A stretch of 64,000 nucleotides of DNA from the NCBI GenBank assembly GCA_039028895.1, contig JBCCHF010000017.1, positions 53,281 through 117,280 on the forward strand, read 5' to 3'. Source of the DNA: JAHDCJ01 sp039028895 (GTDB taxonomy: Bacteria > Bacteroidota > Bacteroidia > Chitinophagales > Saprospiraceae). The position numbers and the translations under genes are program-made. Under the pieces are notes generated by a model. It saw only the letters and a program-made list of their open reading frames with translations, searched no databases and was not told the DNA's origin. Below, piece by piece: positions 33,403 through 42,802 of this stretch; positions within the stretch are counted from its first letter, which is position 1, and the number at the start of each line of letters is the position of its first letter.

Positions 33403-35805
33403 ATGTCAAAACCAAAGATTGAAGCAATTTATCCATTGGGTTATATGCAACAGGTCTTGCTATTGCATTCACTTTATGAAAAGGTGGATCAAGGTTTATT
33501 AAATGTTACCTGTACCTTGTCAGGGCATCTGGATATAGACATTTTTCAGCAGTCCCTAAACCAGGTGGTCAATCGTCACCATGCACTCAGGACCTCCATT
33601 CACTGGAAAGATATTGACAAACCCGTTCAGGTAATTCATCCGCCTTCAGCGTTTTTATTCGAGGAACTGGATTGGTCAGATAAAACTCCTGAAGTCCAGG
33701 AAAAGGCTTTTGAAGAATTGCAACAAACTGTAAAATCAAATGGTGTTGACCTTTCCAAACCGCCTGCATCTCGAATCCATTTGATACAATTGAGTAAAGA
33801 AAGATATTGGTTGCTTTGGACTTGTCATCATATTCTACTTGACGGATGGTCAGCAGCAATAATCATAAAAGATCTGTTTGAAATTTACGGTGGAAGAGTA
33901 AAAGGTCAAGTGGCCCAATTGCCAGCCCTTCCCTCACATAAAGCCTTGCGCAGCCACCTTCAAAAATTGGAAACTGGTGAGGCAGAATTGTTTTGGCGGG
34001 AAACTTTATCTGGTTACACTCCGATTTCAATTCAAAATGGCAGCGGTCAGGCCTCCAAAAACTTTGATGCTCATGCTATTCATTTAGACAATGAGCGTAC
34101 TTCAAACCTGGTAGACTTTGCCCGAAAAAACAGGGTTACCATAGGTACAGTCATTCAAGTTATCTGGGGATTGACCCTCAATGCAATCAACGGTACTGAT
34201 GATATCGTTTTTGGTACAACAGTATCAGGCCGGAGTATGGACTTCCCAAATATTGACAGGCTTTCCGGTTTATTTATGAACGTCTTGCCAGCAAGGACTA
34301 ATATTGAAAAAGCAGGAAATGTGGGAAGTTGGTTGGCAGCCTTTCAACTCCAACAGAATAAGGCGAGAACATTTGAGCATATAACTCTTGATCAAATTAG
34401 TTCGTGGTTAAAATTCCCTGGGCATACTCCTTTGTTGGAAAGTTTAATTGTATTCGAAAATTTTCCATGGGAAGATATTAAAAGTGGTGGCATTACTGTT
34501 TCTGACTTCCTTGGCGGAATAACCTCCACCTATCCATTAACCGCTATCGTAATACCTGGCGAAAACATGAAGATAGACCTCAGGTTTGACAAGAATAGTT
34601 TAAGCCGGGCACACATTAATTTCATTGTAGAAACCTTCACTACCCTTTCCTCTGAAATTGTTAGATTGGGAACAGAATCACTTTCAACCCTGGTTGGTAA
34701 AATACCTTCCTTTTCGAATCCGAATCGGCCAGAAGCCAGCAGCGATAATGACATGGCCAAGCAAACAGATGCCAGCTTAAAATATGCTCCTCCGCAAAAT
34801 AATGTGGAATTACAGCTTACAAGGATCTGGGAATCCGTTTTTGGTATAAGTCCTATTGGAATCAATGACAATTTTTTTGAACTAGGTGGCAATTCTTTGC
34901 TGGCAGTAAGACTCTTTGCCAAAATCGAGTCAGAAACGGGAAAGAACCTTCCACCTGTTAGCTTACTTAACCATCCTACCATTGCAGAGCAAGCCAATTT
35001 ATTTTCTTCTTCAACAGAACAATCATGGTCGTGCCTGGTGCCACTAAGGGCCAATGGGCGTAAGAAACCTATTTTCTGTTTGCATGCGGGAGGTGGGCAT
35101 ATTATGTTCTACAACGACATGACGAGACATATGGATGCTGACAGACCAGTATATGCTGTTCAGCCTTCAGGCATCGACGGATCAAGCGAAATGCACAACA
35201 GTATCGAAGAGATGGCCGCTTTCTATTTGAAAGAAATTAAAGCCGTTCAGCCTCAAGGACCTTATGCATTGCTAGGCACTTGTTTTAGCAATCCAATTTG
35301 TATTGAGATGGCCAAAATGATAGAATCGGAAGGAGATTCCCTTTCAGCTCTAATTATTATTGACTCACCTCCTCAGCAACCACAATGGCAGCCGTGGACT
35401 CTCAAAAGAAAAGTCAAATTTTGGGCTAACAAACTGGTCAGCGGGGAAATCAAAACCGTATTTTCAAGATTTGTCACGAAAAGTAAGGAAGTTAAAGAAA
35501 CCACCCTCGATCCAGAAAAATCGAAGCAACTACGTAACCTGAAAAAATTATTAGATGCCTTCCATGAAATTTACTTCAAGTATGAATGGAAGCCCTTCCC
35601 AGGTAAAATCACGCTGATCCGAAGTACCGAATTTCACATGGACGGGGAAAACCCGGAACAGGTTGATGAATGGAAAAAATATGTAGTAGAAGAAAACCTT
35701 GATATTCACGTTGTAGAAGGAGGCCACCTGACGCTCTTCGAAGAACCAGATGTCGTCAACCTATCTGCAAAACTGGATGAATGTCTGAATGCCCTTCATC
35801 CATAA
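33403..35805 (+). CDS. NRPS termination protein C-PCP-TE without adenylation domain
   Basis: 800 residues. Condensation domain ~5-420 with the start YPLGYMQQVLLLHSL typical of domains accepting a D-residue, agreeing with the upstream E domain, and HHILLDG (His142-Asp147). A PCP follows directly (FELGGNSLL, Ser498) with no A domain between. The thioesterase (~545-795) has LLGTCFSNPICIEMA, so the nucleophile is Cys627 instead of Ser, with His775 in EGGHLTLF and a probable Asp in IIIDSPP. Cysteine thioesterases are known in strained-ring-forming systems such as obafluorin and sulfazecin, but also occur in ordinary ones. The PCP must be loaded in trans or the C domain must act on the upstream chain in another way. 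Confidence 0.9.
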   Translation: MSKPKIEAIYPLGYMQQVLLLHSLYEKVDQGLLNVTCTLSGHLDIDIFQQSLNQVVNRHHALRTSIHWKDIDKPVQVIHPPSAFLFEELDWSDKTPEVQEKAFEELQQTVKSNGVDLSKPPASRIHLIQLSKERYWLLWTCHHILLDGWSAAIIIKDLFEIYGGRVKGQVAQLPALPSHKALRSHLQKLETGEAELFWRETLSGYTPISIQNGSGQASKNFDAHAIHLDNERTSNLVDFARKNRVTIGTVIQVIWGLTLNAINGTDDIVFGTTVSGRSMDFPNIDRLSGLFMNVLPARTNIEKAGNVGSWLAAFQLQQNKARTFEHITLDQISSWLKFPGHTPLLESLIVFENFPWEDIKSGGITVSDFLGGITSTYPLTAIVIPGENMKIDLRFDKNSLSRAHINFIVETFTTLSSEIVRLGTESLSTLVGKIPSFSNPNRPEASSDNDMAKQTDASLKYAPPQNNVELQLTRIWESVFGISPIGINDNFFELGGNSLLAVRLFAKIESETGKNLPPVSLLNHPTIAEQANLFSSSTEQSWSCLVPLRANGRKKPIFCLHAGGGHIMFYNDMTRHMDADRPVYAVQPSGIDGSSEMHNSIEEMAAFYLKEIKAVQPQGPYALLGTCFSNPICIEMAKMIESEGDSLSALIIIDSPPQQPQWQPWTLKRKVKFWANKLVSGEIKTVFSRFVTKSKEVKETTLDPEKSKQLRNLKKLLDAFHEIYFKYEWKPFPGKITLIRSTEFHMDGENPEQVDEWKKYVVEENLDIHVVEGGHLTLFEEPDVVNLSAKLDECLNALHP

Positions 35806-35815
35806 ATGTTCGATT

Positions 35816-36541
35816 ATGTGGAATGTTGCTTCAATTCCATCACCATTAAAGAAGAATGTAATCCATGTCTGGAAATACCGGGTTTCTGACGGTATCTCCT
35901 CAATGAATGATCATCTGAAGTTGTTATCTGACCAAGAAAAACAAAGAGCAGACCGTTACCGATTTGAAGTGGACAGGGAGCGGTTCATCATTTCTCATAG
36001 CATCCTGAGAATACTTCTGGGGCATTACCTTGGACAGGAACCCGATCAAATAACCTTTTCATTTGGCCATCAACAAAAGCCAGAACTAAGAGACTACAAA
36101 CGCCTGACATTCAATATGTCACATTCCGAAGATTATGCAGTTTATGGATATTGTCTGGATTATGATATTGGTATTGATGTAGAATATGTTAAGAAGGATA
36201 TTGAATTCGAAATTATTGCCAGACAATTCTTTTCCGAAAAGGAGTGCGCAGCATTATTCTCACTTGAAAAGAAAAACTTAGCGACTGGCTTTTTCAATTG
36301 CTGGACAAGGAAAGAGGCTTTTATAAAAGCTATTGGTGATGGATTGACTTTTCCCTTAGACCAATTCGCTGTCACTTTGAAACCAGGGAAAAGTCCTGAG
36401 TTAACAGAACTGAAATCGGCTCCCACTTCGTTAAAGCAATGGTCGCTTTATGCATTTTCCCCAAGAGAAGATTACATTGGTGCGTGCGCTGTGAATGGTC
36501 CAGTCAGCACTGTCAATTATTTCCAATTTGAGAAAAGCTAA
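35816..36541 (+). CDS. Sfp-type 4'-phosphopantetheinyl transferase
   Basis: 241 residues from ATG 35816; an in-frame ATG at 35789 would overlap the thioesterase gene by 17 bases and is possible. The motifs are FNMSHSEDYAVYGY, IGIDVEYVKKD (metal-binding Asp and Glu) and FFNCWTRKEAFIKAIGDGL, the W.RKEA....G signature of the Sfp/AcpT group. It should convert the three integral PCPs and the free carrier protein to holo form using CoA. Its place directly after the termination module is typical of a dedicated NRPS cluster. Confidence 0.93.
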   Translation: MWNVASIPSPLKKNVIHVWKYRVSDGISSMNDHLKLLSDQEKQRADRYRFEVDRERFIISHSILRILLGHYLGQEPDQITFSFGHQQKPELRDYKRLTFNMSHSEDYAVYGYCLDYDIGIDVEYVKKDIEFEIIARQFFSEKECAALFSLEKKNLATGFFNCWTRKEAFIKAIGDGLTFPLDQFAVTLKPGKSPELTELKSAPTSLKQWSLYAFSPREDYIGACAVNGPVSTVNYFQFEKS

Positions 36542-36561
36542 AAAAGCAATACCTTCCCCAG

Positions 36562-37734
36562 ATGCCACTAAATCCTGCTAAAAGACTGGATGCCGTACAG
36601 CCCTATTATTTTTCCAAGAAACTGGCGGAAATTGCGGCTTTGCACAAAACCGGAAAGGAAATTATAAATCTTGGTATCGGGAGCCCTGATTTACCACCTC
36701 ACCATGATGTTATAACTGCGTTAAACAATTCAGCATTAAATATTGGCAACCATGGTTACCAGTCTTATCGTGGATTACCACAACTGAGAGCTGCAATTGC
36801 TAATTGGTACCACAAAATATATCATGTTTCCGTTGATCCTGAAACTGAGGTTCTACCATTAATAGGATCCAAAGAAGGCATAATGCATATTTCACTTGCC
36901 TTTCTTGAGCCCGGAACAAAAGTGCTAGTACCAGATCCTGGCTATCCTGCTTACAGCGTAACTGGCCAGCTTGCAGGAGCAGAGGTGATTCGTTACCCAC
37001 TATTGACTGGTTCGTGGTGGCCTGATTTTGACTGGCTCAATACTCTTGACACTTCAGATATAAAGCTAATGTGGATTAATTATCCACATATGCCAACTGG
37101 AGGTGTTCCGACAAAAAAACTTTTTACCGACCTTATCAATTGGGCTGCTAAGAAAAAATTGCTCATTTGTAACGACAATCCGTACAGCCTTATTCTGAAT
37201 GACGGTCCGCCCATAAGTCTGCTCTGTGTGCCAGGTGGCAAAGACTTCGCCTTGGAATTGAACTCCTTAAGTAAATCCCACAATATGGCTGGTTGGAGAG
37301 TCGGTATGCTTTTAGGCGCTGAGACTCATATCAACTCCGTTATGAAAGTAAAAAGTAATATGGACTCTGGTATGTTCAAAGGCATACAGGAAGCTGCCAT
37401 CACTGCCTTGAATCTTGATGCTTCATGGAGCAATAAACTTAACACCATTTATGCGAATCGAAGGGAAGCAGCCTGTCGAATAATGGATTTGTTATCGGCC
37501 AAATATGAAACAAACCAATCTGGTATGTTCGTATGGGCAAAGGTTCCGGATTCTGAGCAGGGTACAGAAAAACTTACAGATGAAATTCTGTATAACGCCG
37601 GGGTATTTATTACACCAGGCTTCATTTTCGGTAAGGGAGGTAGTCGTTATATCAGGATATCACTTTGTTCGCCAACTTCTACTTTTGAAACAGCTTTTCA
37701 ACGCATTAAGACTTATCTGGATAACAGGGTATAA
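36562..37734 (+). CDS. Class I/II PLP-dependent aminotransferase
   Basis: 390 residues of the fold-type I aminotransferase family. The PLP lysine lies in LNSLSKSHNMAGWRVG. Other expected features are IINLGIGSPDLPP (N-terminal substrate arm), NHGYQSYRGLPQLRAAIA, VPDPGYPAY, and CNDNPYSL. The final RYIRISLC carries the carboxylate-binding Arg. In Bacteroidota this subtype is usually found in the aromatic amino-acid operon next to tyrA, as here (two-base gap). Directly after the PPTase, it is likely part of the NRPS transcript and may provide tyrosine or a phenylpyruvate-derived residue, or deaminate a precursor. The specificity cannot be read from sequence. Confidence 0.85.
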   Translation: MPLNPAKRLDAVQPYYFSKKLAEIAALHKTGKEIINLGIGSPDLPPHHDVITALNNSALNIGNHGYQSYRGLPQLRAAIANWYHKIYHVSVDPETEVLPLIGSKEGIMHISLAFLEPGTKVLVPDPGYPAYSVTGQLAGAEVIRYPLLTGSWWPDFDWLNTLDTSDIKLMWINYPHMPTGGVPTKKLFTDLINWAAKKKLLICNDNPYSLILNDGPPISLLCVPGGKDFALELNSLSKSHNMAGWRVGMLLGAETHINSVMKVKSNMDSGMFKGIQEAAITALNLDASWSNKLNTIYANRREAACRIMDLLSAKYETNQSGMFVWAKVPDSEQGTEKLTDEILYNAGVFITPGFIFGKGGSRYIRISLCSPTSTFETAFQRIKTYLDNRV

Positions 37735-37736
37735 GG

Positions 37737-38579
37737 ATGAAGGTAACGATCATAGGATTGGGATTGATTGGTGGGTCTATGGCAAAGGATATGAGGAAGA
37801 TTGGATTTGCATCTCAAATTACAGGGGTTGACAATAACCCAGATCACTGTAGTCAGGCCCTGAATCACAAAATCGTGGATGCTATTGCCACTCTGGATAA
37901 AGGCATTACCAATGCCGACCTTATCATTCTGGCCATCCCGGTATTAGGTGCTCAGAAAGTTATCCATGCCCTACTTGACAAAATCGATGACCGAACAGTC
38001 GTTATGGATGTTGGATCTACAAAAACTGGCATATGCAATGAAATCAGAGATCACCCCTCCCGAAAAAACTTTGTGGCAACACATCCCATGGCTGGTACTG
38101 AGTTTTCGGGTCCAGATGCAGCGATAGAGGGATTGTTTAGGCAAAAAGCATCCATTATTTGCGATAGAGAGCAATCAAGTCCTGAGGCAGTTGAATTGGT
38201 GATCAACCTCTACCATGCATTGGGCATGCATACCATTTACATGAATGCATCGGATCATGATGTTCACGCAGCCTATGTTTCACATATTTCTCATATCAGT
38301 TCATTTGTCTTATCACTCACCGTTTTGGAAAAGGAAAAAAGTGAAAAGGCAATTTTGGATATGGCAAGTGGCGGTTTTGAATCTACAGTAAGACTGGCTA
38401 AAAGTTCCAGTGAAATGTGGTCTCAAATTTTCATCCAGAATAAAAATCCGATGATTGAGGTCATTGATAAATATTCAGACTATCTGACTGAGTTTCGTCA
38501 GGCCATTCTCAATGATGACAAAACAAAAATCGAAACCCTGATCCAAAAGGCAAATGAGATCAAAAAAGCATTGAAATAA
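37737..38579 (+). CDS. Prephenate/arogenate dehydrogenase (TyrA type)
   Basis: 280 residues. The NAD(P) loop is VTIIGLGLIGGSMAKDM, followed by MDVGSTKTGI and the substrate signature FVATHPMAGTEFSGP, with the catalytic His and the SHISHISSFVLS helix. Prephenate dehydrogenases give 4-hydroxyphenylpyruvate; PapC-like relatives act on amino analogues, and this gene cannot be assigned between them without comparison. No DAHP synthase, chorismate mutase or prephenate dehydratase gene is next to it, unlike the usual housekeeping operon, so a dedicated precursor role for the NRPS is plausible. A hairpin at 38614 probably closes the transcript. Confidence 0.85.
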   Translation: MKVTIIGLGLIGGSMAKDMRKIGFASQITGVDNNPDHCSQALNHKIVDAIATLDKGITNADLIILAIPVLGAQKVIHALLDKIDDRTVVMDVGSTKTGICNEIRDHPSRKNFVATHPMAGTEFSGPDAAIEGLFRQKASIICDREQSSPEAVELVINLYHALGMHTIYMNASDHDVHAAYVSHISHISSFVLSLTVLEKEKSEKAILDMASGGFESTVRLAKSSSEMWSQIFIQNKNPMIEVIDKYSDYLTEFRQAILNDDKTKIETLIQKANEIKKALK

Positions 38580-38613
38580 AATTCTCAATCATATTGAATT
38601 TCATTTTTCTTAC

Positions 38614-38635
38614 CCATTCCGTATTTTCGGAATGG
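38614..38635. terminator. Perfect 8-bp hairpin after the NRPS/TyrA operon
   Basis: CCATTCCG (38614..38621) and CGGAATGG (38628..38635) form a perfect stem with a TATTTT loop, 35 bases after the TyrA stop and 46 bases before the next gene. No T-tract follows on the + strand, so it may instead be a transcript-stabilising or leader hairpin. Confidence 0.4.
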
Positions 38636-38680
38636 CTTACGCATAACATTAAATCGCATCAACGATCCTAAAATCACACC

Positions 38681-41254
38681 ATGAGAACATTACCATTTTT
38701 CCTAGGCTTGTTACTGTCATTTTTCATCGTTAATCCTGTTCAAAGTCAATCGTATTATTATGGAGACGGGGATTTCAATCCAGATATTCCTTCACCAGAA
38801 GAATTCCTTGGTTACCCTATTGGAGAGCGACATACACGGCACGACCTTGTTGTTGCTTATTTTAATAAACTCGATGAGCTATCAAACCGGGCCAGCATTG
38901 AAGTTTACGGTCAGTCTTATGAATATCGCGAGCTGGTTATGTTAACGGTCTCTTCTCCTGAAAACATTGAGAATATTAGCACCATTAAGGAAAACCACAA
39001 AAAGCTTGTAGACATTAACACAAAGGTTGAGGATTTCGGTGATATGCCTGTATTGGTCAACCTGGGCTACAGTATTCATGGCAATGAACCATCGACCACA
39101 GAAGCTGCCATGTTGATTGCCTACAACTTTGTAGCTTCCAACACCCAGGAAGCACTGAGTTTACTTGACGATGCAGTTTTATTTATTGATCCGGCGATCA
39201 ATCCTGATGGCCGAGATCGTTTCACTCATTGGGCGAACACTCATGTAGGAAATGTTAAAATTGCCGACCGATATGATGTAGAACATAATGAAGCTTGGCC
39301 GGGAGGGAGAACTAACCATTATTGGTTTGACCTTAACCGTGACTGGTATCTGGGAGTGCATCCGGAAAGCAGAGCTAAACTAAAGTGGTATCATGATTGG
39401 TACCCAAATGTAGTAGGCGATTTCCACGAAATGGGCACCAATAGCACCTATTTTTTCGAACCCATGAAAGCCAACGCGTCGAAAGACCCCATCATGCCCA
39501 AAGAGAATTATACAACGCTTACGGATCTTTTTGCCAACCATTTTATAAAAGATCTGAATGAGATTGGATCATTATATTTTACGAAAGAGATTTTTGATGG
39601 CACTTATCCAGGGTACGGTTCTTCTTATCCTGATTTGCAAGGTGCCTTGGCCCTTTTGTTTGAACAAGGAAGTTCCCGCGGTCACCTTCAGGAAACCGAA
39701 ACCGGGGAAATGAGTTTCGCATTTACCATTAAAAATCAATACGTCACAAGCTTATCAACCGTTCGGGCAGCAGTTGAGAACAAGGAAGTAATGCATAAAT
39801 ATCTGCAAGACTTTTTTACTTCTGCAGTGTCAAATTCCAGCAAAAGTCAAGTCAAGGGTTATGTCTTTGGCGAAGACTATGATAAAGGAAGATTGAATGG
39901 TTTCATTGACAAATTATTGCTCCATAAAGTCCGATTTCATGAGCTCTCGTCACCCATCACAAAAAATGGTCGCACTTTTTGGCCCGGGAAAGCTTACGTT
40001 GTACCAACTCAACAACCCCAATACCGGATGGTACAATCCTTTTTCGAAACCTATGAAGAATATGCTGATAGTGTTTACTACGATGCTTCTTCATGGTCAA
40101 TGGTCAATTTTTACAACCTCAAGTATGAAGCCCTGACCGGCTCACTTAATCTCGGAGAAGAGGTCAATTCTCAACCTGTGTTTGATCCTGAAAAACTCAA
40201 ACTTGCAGACTACGCGTATCTTATTCCATGGGATGATTATTTCGCACCAGCTGTCCTTTATGGCATCCTCGATAATGACATTACCGTAAAATCAGCGTTT
40301 AAACCATTTACAATTCCTGCTTATGGCAAGGAAGTTTCATTTGGGTACGGTGCCCTCATGATACCAGTTAGTGAGCAGGAAAAATCCAATGAACAGGTTA
40401 AAAGTATATTGGGTGAATTGAGCCAGAAATTTAAAGTACCTGTAATTCCTGTTCAAACAGGATATAGTCTTGAGGGCATCGATCTTGGAAGTCGAAATTT
40501 CAGAACCCTTAAAAAACCCAAAGCCATTATGTTTGTAGGTAACGGGATATCGTCATACGAAGCTGGGGAAGTCTGGCATTTGTTAGATACAAGAATTGAA
40601 ATGCCACTCACCAAGGCCCCACTTAGAATATTCAACAGGGTTGACCTTGATCGGTATAATGTAATGGTTATGGTTTCCGGGTCATACAGCCAGTTAGATT
40701 CGGTCAAACGACAAAAGATTGCTGACTGGGTTAAAAAAGGAAACACACTTATTACCAGTCGGATGGCATCCAAATGGGTAATTGATAAAAAGATCGTTAA
40801 AGAGTCTTTAGTAAAAGCTCCCAAAGACACCACCAATAAAAATAAAAGGCTCGATTATGTCAGTGCACGCGAGCATATTGGCAAAGAACGTGTCGGCGGC
40901 TCAATTTTCGAGATTGATCTTGATATCACTCATCCACTAGGGTTTGGATATTATGATCGGAAAATCCCTGTTTATCGCAATCATACTGTTTGGTTAAAAC
41001 CAAGCAAAAACCCCTACTCCACTGTTGGCAAATACACAAAAGACCCCCATATCGATGGGTTTATTACTAAGCGGAATCTCGAAAATTTCCTAAAGCCTTC
41101 TGCTTCATTGATTGTAAGTCCATTGGGCGCAGGCAGAGTCGTGATGTTTGCTGATAATCCCAATTTCAGGGGAACCTGGTATGGTACCAACAGAATGTTT
41201 TTGAATGCGATTTTCTTCGGCAAGCATATTTCTGTGCCTGGCGGCAGGAATTAA
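38681..41254 (+). CDS. Secreted M14 zinc carboxypeptidase family protein
   Basis: 857 residues with a signal peptide ending near PVQSQS. The M14 domain comes first: zinc ligands His133 and Glu136 in YSIHGNEPSTTEAA, His249 in GDFHEMG, and the DLNRDW substrate motif around 217-222. After ~residue 400 there is a long region with a class I glutamine-amidotransferase-like/GATase fold appearance (AIMFVGNGISSYEAGEVWHL and later LGAGRVVMFADNPNFRG), common in this large Bacteroidota subtype. It is probably a periplasmic or surface peptidase involved in protein degradation. It is monocistronic apart from the methyltransferase 29 bases downstream. Confidence 0.87.
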   Translation: MRTLPFFLGLLLSFFIVNPVQSQSYYYGDGDFNPDIPSPEEFLGYPIGERHTRHDLVVAYFNKLDELSNRASIEVYGQSYEYRELVMLTVSSPENIENISTIKENHKKLVDINTKVEDFGDMPVLVNLGYSIHGNEPSTTEAAMLIAYNFVASNTQEALSLLDDAVLFIDPAINPDGRDRFTHWANTHVGNVKIADRYDVEHNEAWPGGRTNHYWFDLNRDWYLGVHPESRAKLKWYHDWYPNVVGDFHEMGTNSTYFFEPMKANASKDPIMPKENYTTLTDLFANHFIKDLNEIGSLYFTKEIFDGTYPGYGSSYPDLQGALALLFEQGSSRGHLQETETGEMSFAFTIKNQYVTSLSTVRAAVENKEVMHKYLQDFFTSAVSNSSKSQVKGYVFGEDYDKGRLNGFIDKLLLHKVRFHELSSPITKNGRTFWPGKAYVVPTQQPQYRMVQSFFETYEEYADSVYYDASSWSMVNFYNLKYEALTGSLNLGEEVNSQPVFDPEKLKLADYAYLIPWDDYFAPAVLYGILDNDITVKSAFKPFTIPAYGKEVSFGYGALMIPVSEQEKSNEQVKSILGELSQKFKVPVIPVQTGYSLEGIDLGSRNFRTLKKPKAIMFVGNGISSYEAGEVWHLLDTRIEMPLTKAPLRIFNRVDLDRYNVMVMVSGSYSQLDSVKRQKIADWVKKGNTLITSRMASKWVIDKKIVKESLVKAPKDTTNKNKRLDYVSAREHIGKERVGGSIFEIDLDITHPLGFGYYDRKIPVYRNHTVWLKPSKNPYSTVGKYTKDPHIDGFITKRNLENFLKPSASLIVSPLGAGRVVMFADNPNFRGTWYGTNRMFLNAIFFGKHISVPGGRN

Positions 41255-41283
41255 TTTTAAACCTACATTCCTTTAACTCAATT

Positions 41284-42030
41284 ATGGATAAAATTTCACA
41301 AGATTTTATCATAAAACAATACCAATCCGGTATTGAAAGCTATGCCAATTTCACACTTGAAGTAGGATTATGGGAATCTGAGAAATACGTTTTTCAAAAA
41401 TATCTTGATCCAGAAAACAGGATACTTGATCTTGGTTGCGGTACTGGCAGAACAACGATACCACTTTATCAATTGGGTTACCAAAAAATCTATGGCGTCG
41501 ACCTTACCCCTGAAATGATCAATAAAGCCAATGAGTTAAATCTTCAATACCATTTATCTTTAGACTTTCAGGTTGGTGATGCCACTAATCTGTCATTTGA
41601 AGACCAAACGTTTGATGCAGTAATCTTTTCTTTCAATGGGTTGATGTCTATTCCAGAAGCTGAAAGCAGGTTGCAAGCCATTCTTGAAATTAACCGGGTA
41701 CTAAAACCCGATGGCCATTTTATTTTCACAACACATGATCGGGATGCAGCCTTTGAATACAAGGATTTCTGGAAAGCAGAAAAGATTAAATGGGATGCAG
41801 GCCAGCAAGATCCTTCACTCTATGAATTTGGGGATATCATTTCACATTCGAAAAACGAATCAAGGGAAATCTTTATCCACATTCCTGATAAAAAGGAAAT
41901 AGAGACTTTGCTCAATGAAACGGGCTTTGTTATCTTAGAAACCTTCTATAGAAGTCATAAATTCGATGAACCGGAACCTGTCAAGCAAAAATCAGGTGAA
42001 TGCAGGTTCTGGATCGCCAAAAAACTATAA
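41284..42030 (+). CDS. Class I SAM-dependent methyltransferase
   Basis: 248 residues with motif I RILDLGCGTGRTTIPLY, the acidic motif YGVDLTPEMINKA, and the post-I DATNLSFEDQTFDAVIFSFNG segment of the Methyltransf_11/25 group. The substrate is unknown; small-molecule C-, N- or O-methylation is possible. It follows the M14 peptidase by 29 bases and is followed within five bases by a lipoprotein gene, so it is the middle gene of a short operon. Confidence 0.85.
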   Translation: MDKISQDFIIKQYQSGIESYANFTLEVGLWESEKYVFQKYLDPENRILDLGCGTGRTTIPLYQLGYQKIYGVDLTPEMINKANELNLQYHLSLDFQVGDATNLSFEDQTFDAVIFSFNGLMSIPEAESRLQAILEINRVLKPDGHFIFTTHDRDAAFEYKDFWKAEKIKWDAGQQDPSLYEFGDIISHSKNESREIFIHIPDKKEIETLLNETGFVILETFYRSHKFDEPEPVKQKSGECRFWIAKKL

Positions 42031-42034
42031 CCTC

Positions 42035-42802
42035 GTGAAACAATTTTCTATTCCTTACGCCTTGCTGTTTTGTGTCTTTTTGTATTCCTGTAAAGGAGAA
42101 ACTGATCATAAAACTCCGGATGAACCAAAAACTGAAGTAGTTGAAACCAACAAGAATTCCGAACCCATTCCTCCGGATGAGCCTGAAGCCCCGGCACTAC
42201 CAGAATACGATACAGCACCCTCTGAAGGCTACGATCTCCTTGGAAAAACGGAAGGGGACCTCAATAAAGATGGGGTAGTTGAAAAAGTTTATGTCTACAA
42301 CACCCCAGATGAAACCGAATTTGGTACTGCCCGACAGATTATTGTCTTAAAGGTAAATGACCAGAACGAATGGGAAGAATGGCTGGTTTCTAATGGTGGC
42401 GTACTTCCTTCTGAGCATGGTGGTATTAAAGGAGATCCTTTCCAATCTATCAGAGTTGAAAGAGGCTGTATCGTCGTTGAGCATTATGGGGGTAGCCGCT
42501 GGGAATGGACCTACACCCACAGATTCAGATTCCAGAATGAAAAATGGGAATTGATCGGTACTACCATCACCAATGGTGCTGCTTGCGAATATTATGACGA
42601 ATACGACTATAATCTTTCAAACGGGAATATCAATTACACCAGAACCAATGAAAATTGTGATATCGAAGGAACTCCTGGCAAGCCGACTAAAGAAACTGCT
42701 GCTTTAAGTCATAAAATATCCCCACTGCCAGTTATCAATGATTTTTACCCGGGCAATACCGAAGTCAAGTTAGAAGGCACTGACAATACCTTTTATTTCT
42801 GA
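42035..42802 (+). CDS. Probable lipoprotein of unknown function
   Basis: 255 residues starting at GTG 42035. This start gives VKQFSIPYALLFCVFLYSCKG, a lipoprotein signal with lipobox LYSC; the open frame continues back into the methyltransferase gene without a signal. A ~50-residue Pro/Glu-rich linker follows. The rest resembles FG-GAP/VCBS-like proteins that carry a Ca-loop (GDLNKDGVVEKVYVYN) and then beta strands (VEHYGGSRWEWTYTHRFRFQ). Many Bacteroidota lipoproteins have this appearance without known function. The 3' end overlaps the phytase gene on the other strand by ten bases. Confidence 0.75.
   Translation: MKQFSIPYALLFCVFLYSCKGETDHKTPDEPKTEVVETNKNSEPIPPDEPEAPALPEYDTAPSEGYDLLGKTEGDLNKDGVVEKVYVYNTPDETEFGTARQIIVLKVNDQNEWEEWLVSNGGVLPSEHGGIKGDPFQSIRVERGCIVVEHYGGSRWEWTYTHRFRFQNEKWELIGTTITNGAACEYYDEYDYNLSNGNINYTRTNENCDIEGTPGKPTKETAALSHKISPLPVINDFYPGNTEVKLEGTDNTFYF

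Noticed and set aside
34530..35054. 174-codon antisense frame in the C-PCP-TE gene
   Set aside because: Shadow of the PCP-coding sequence.
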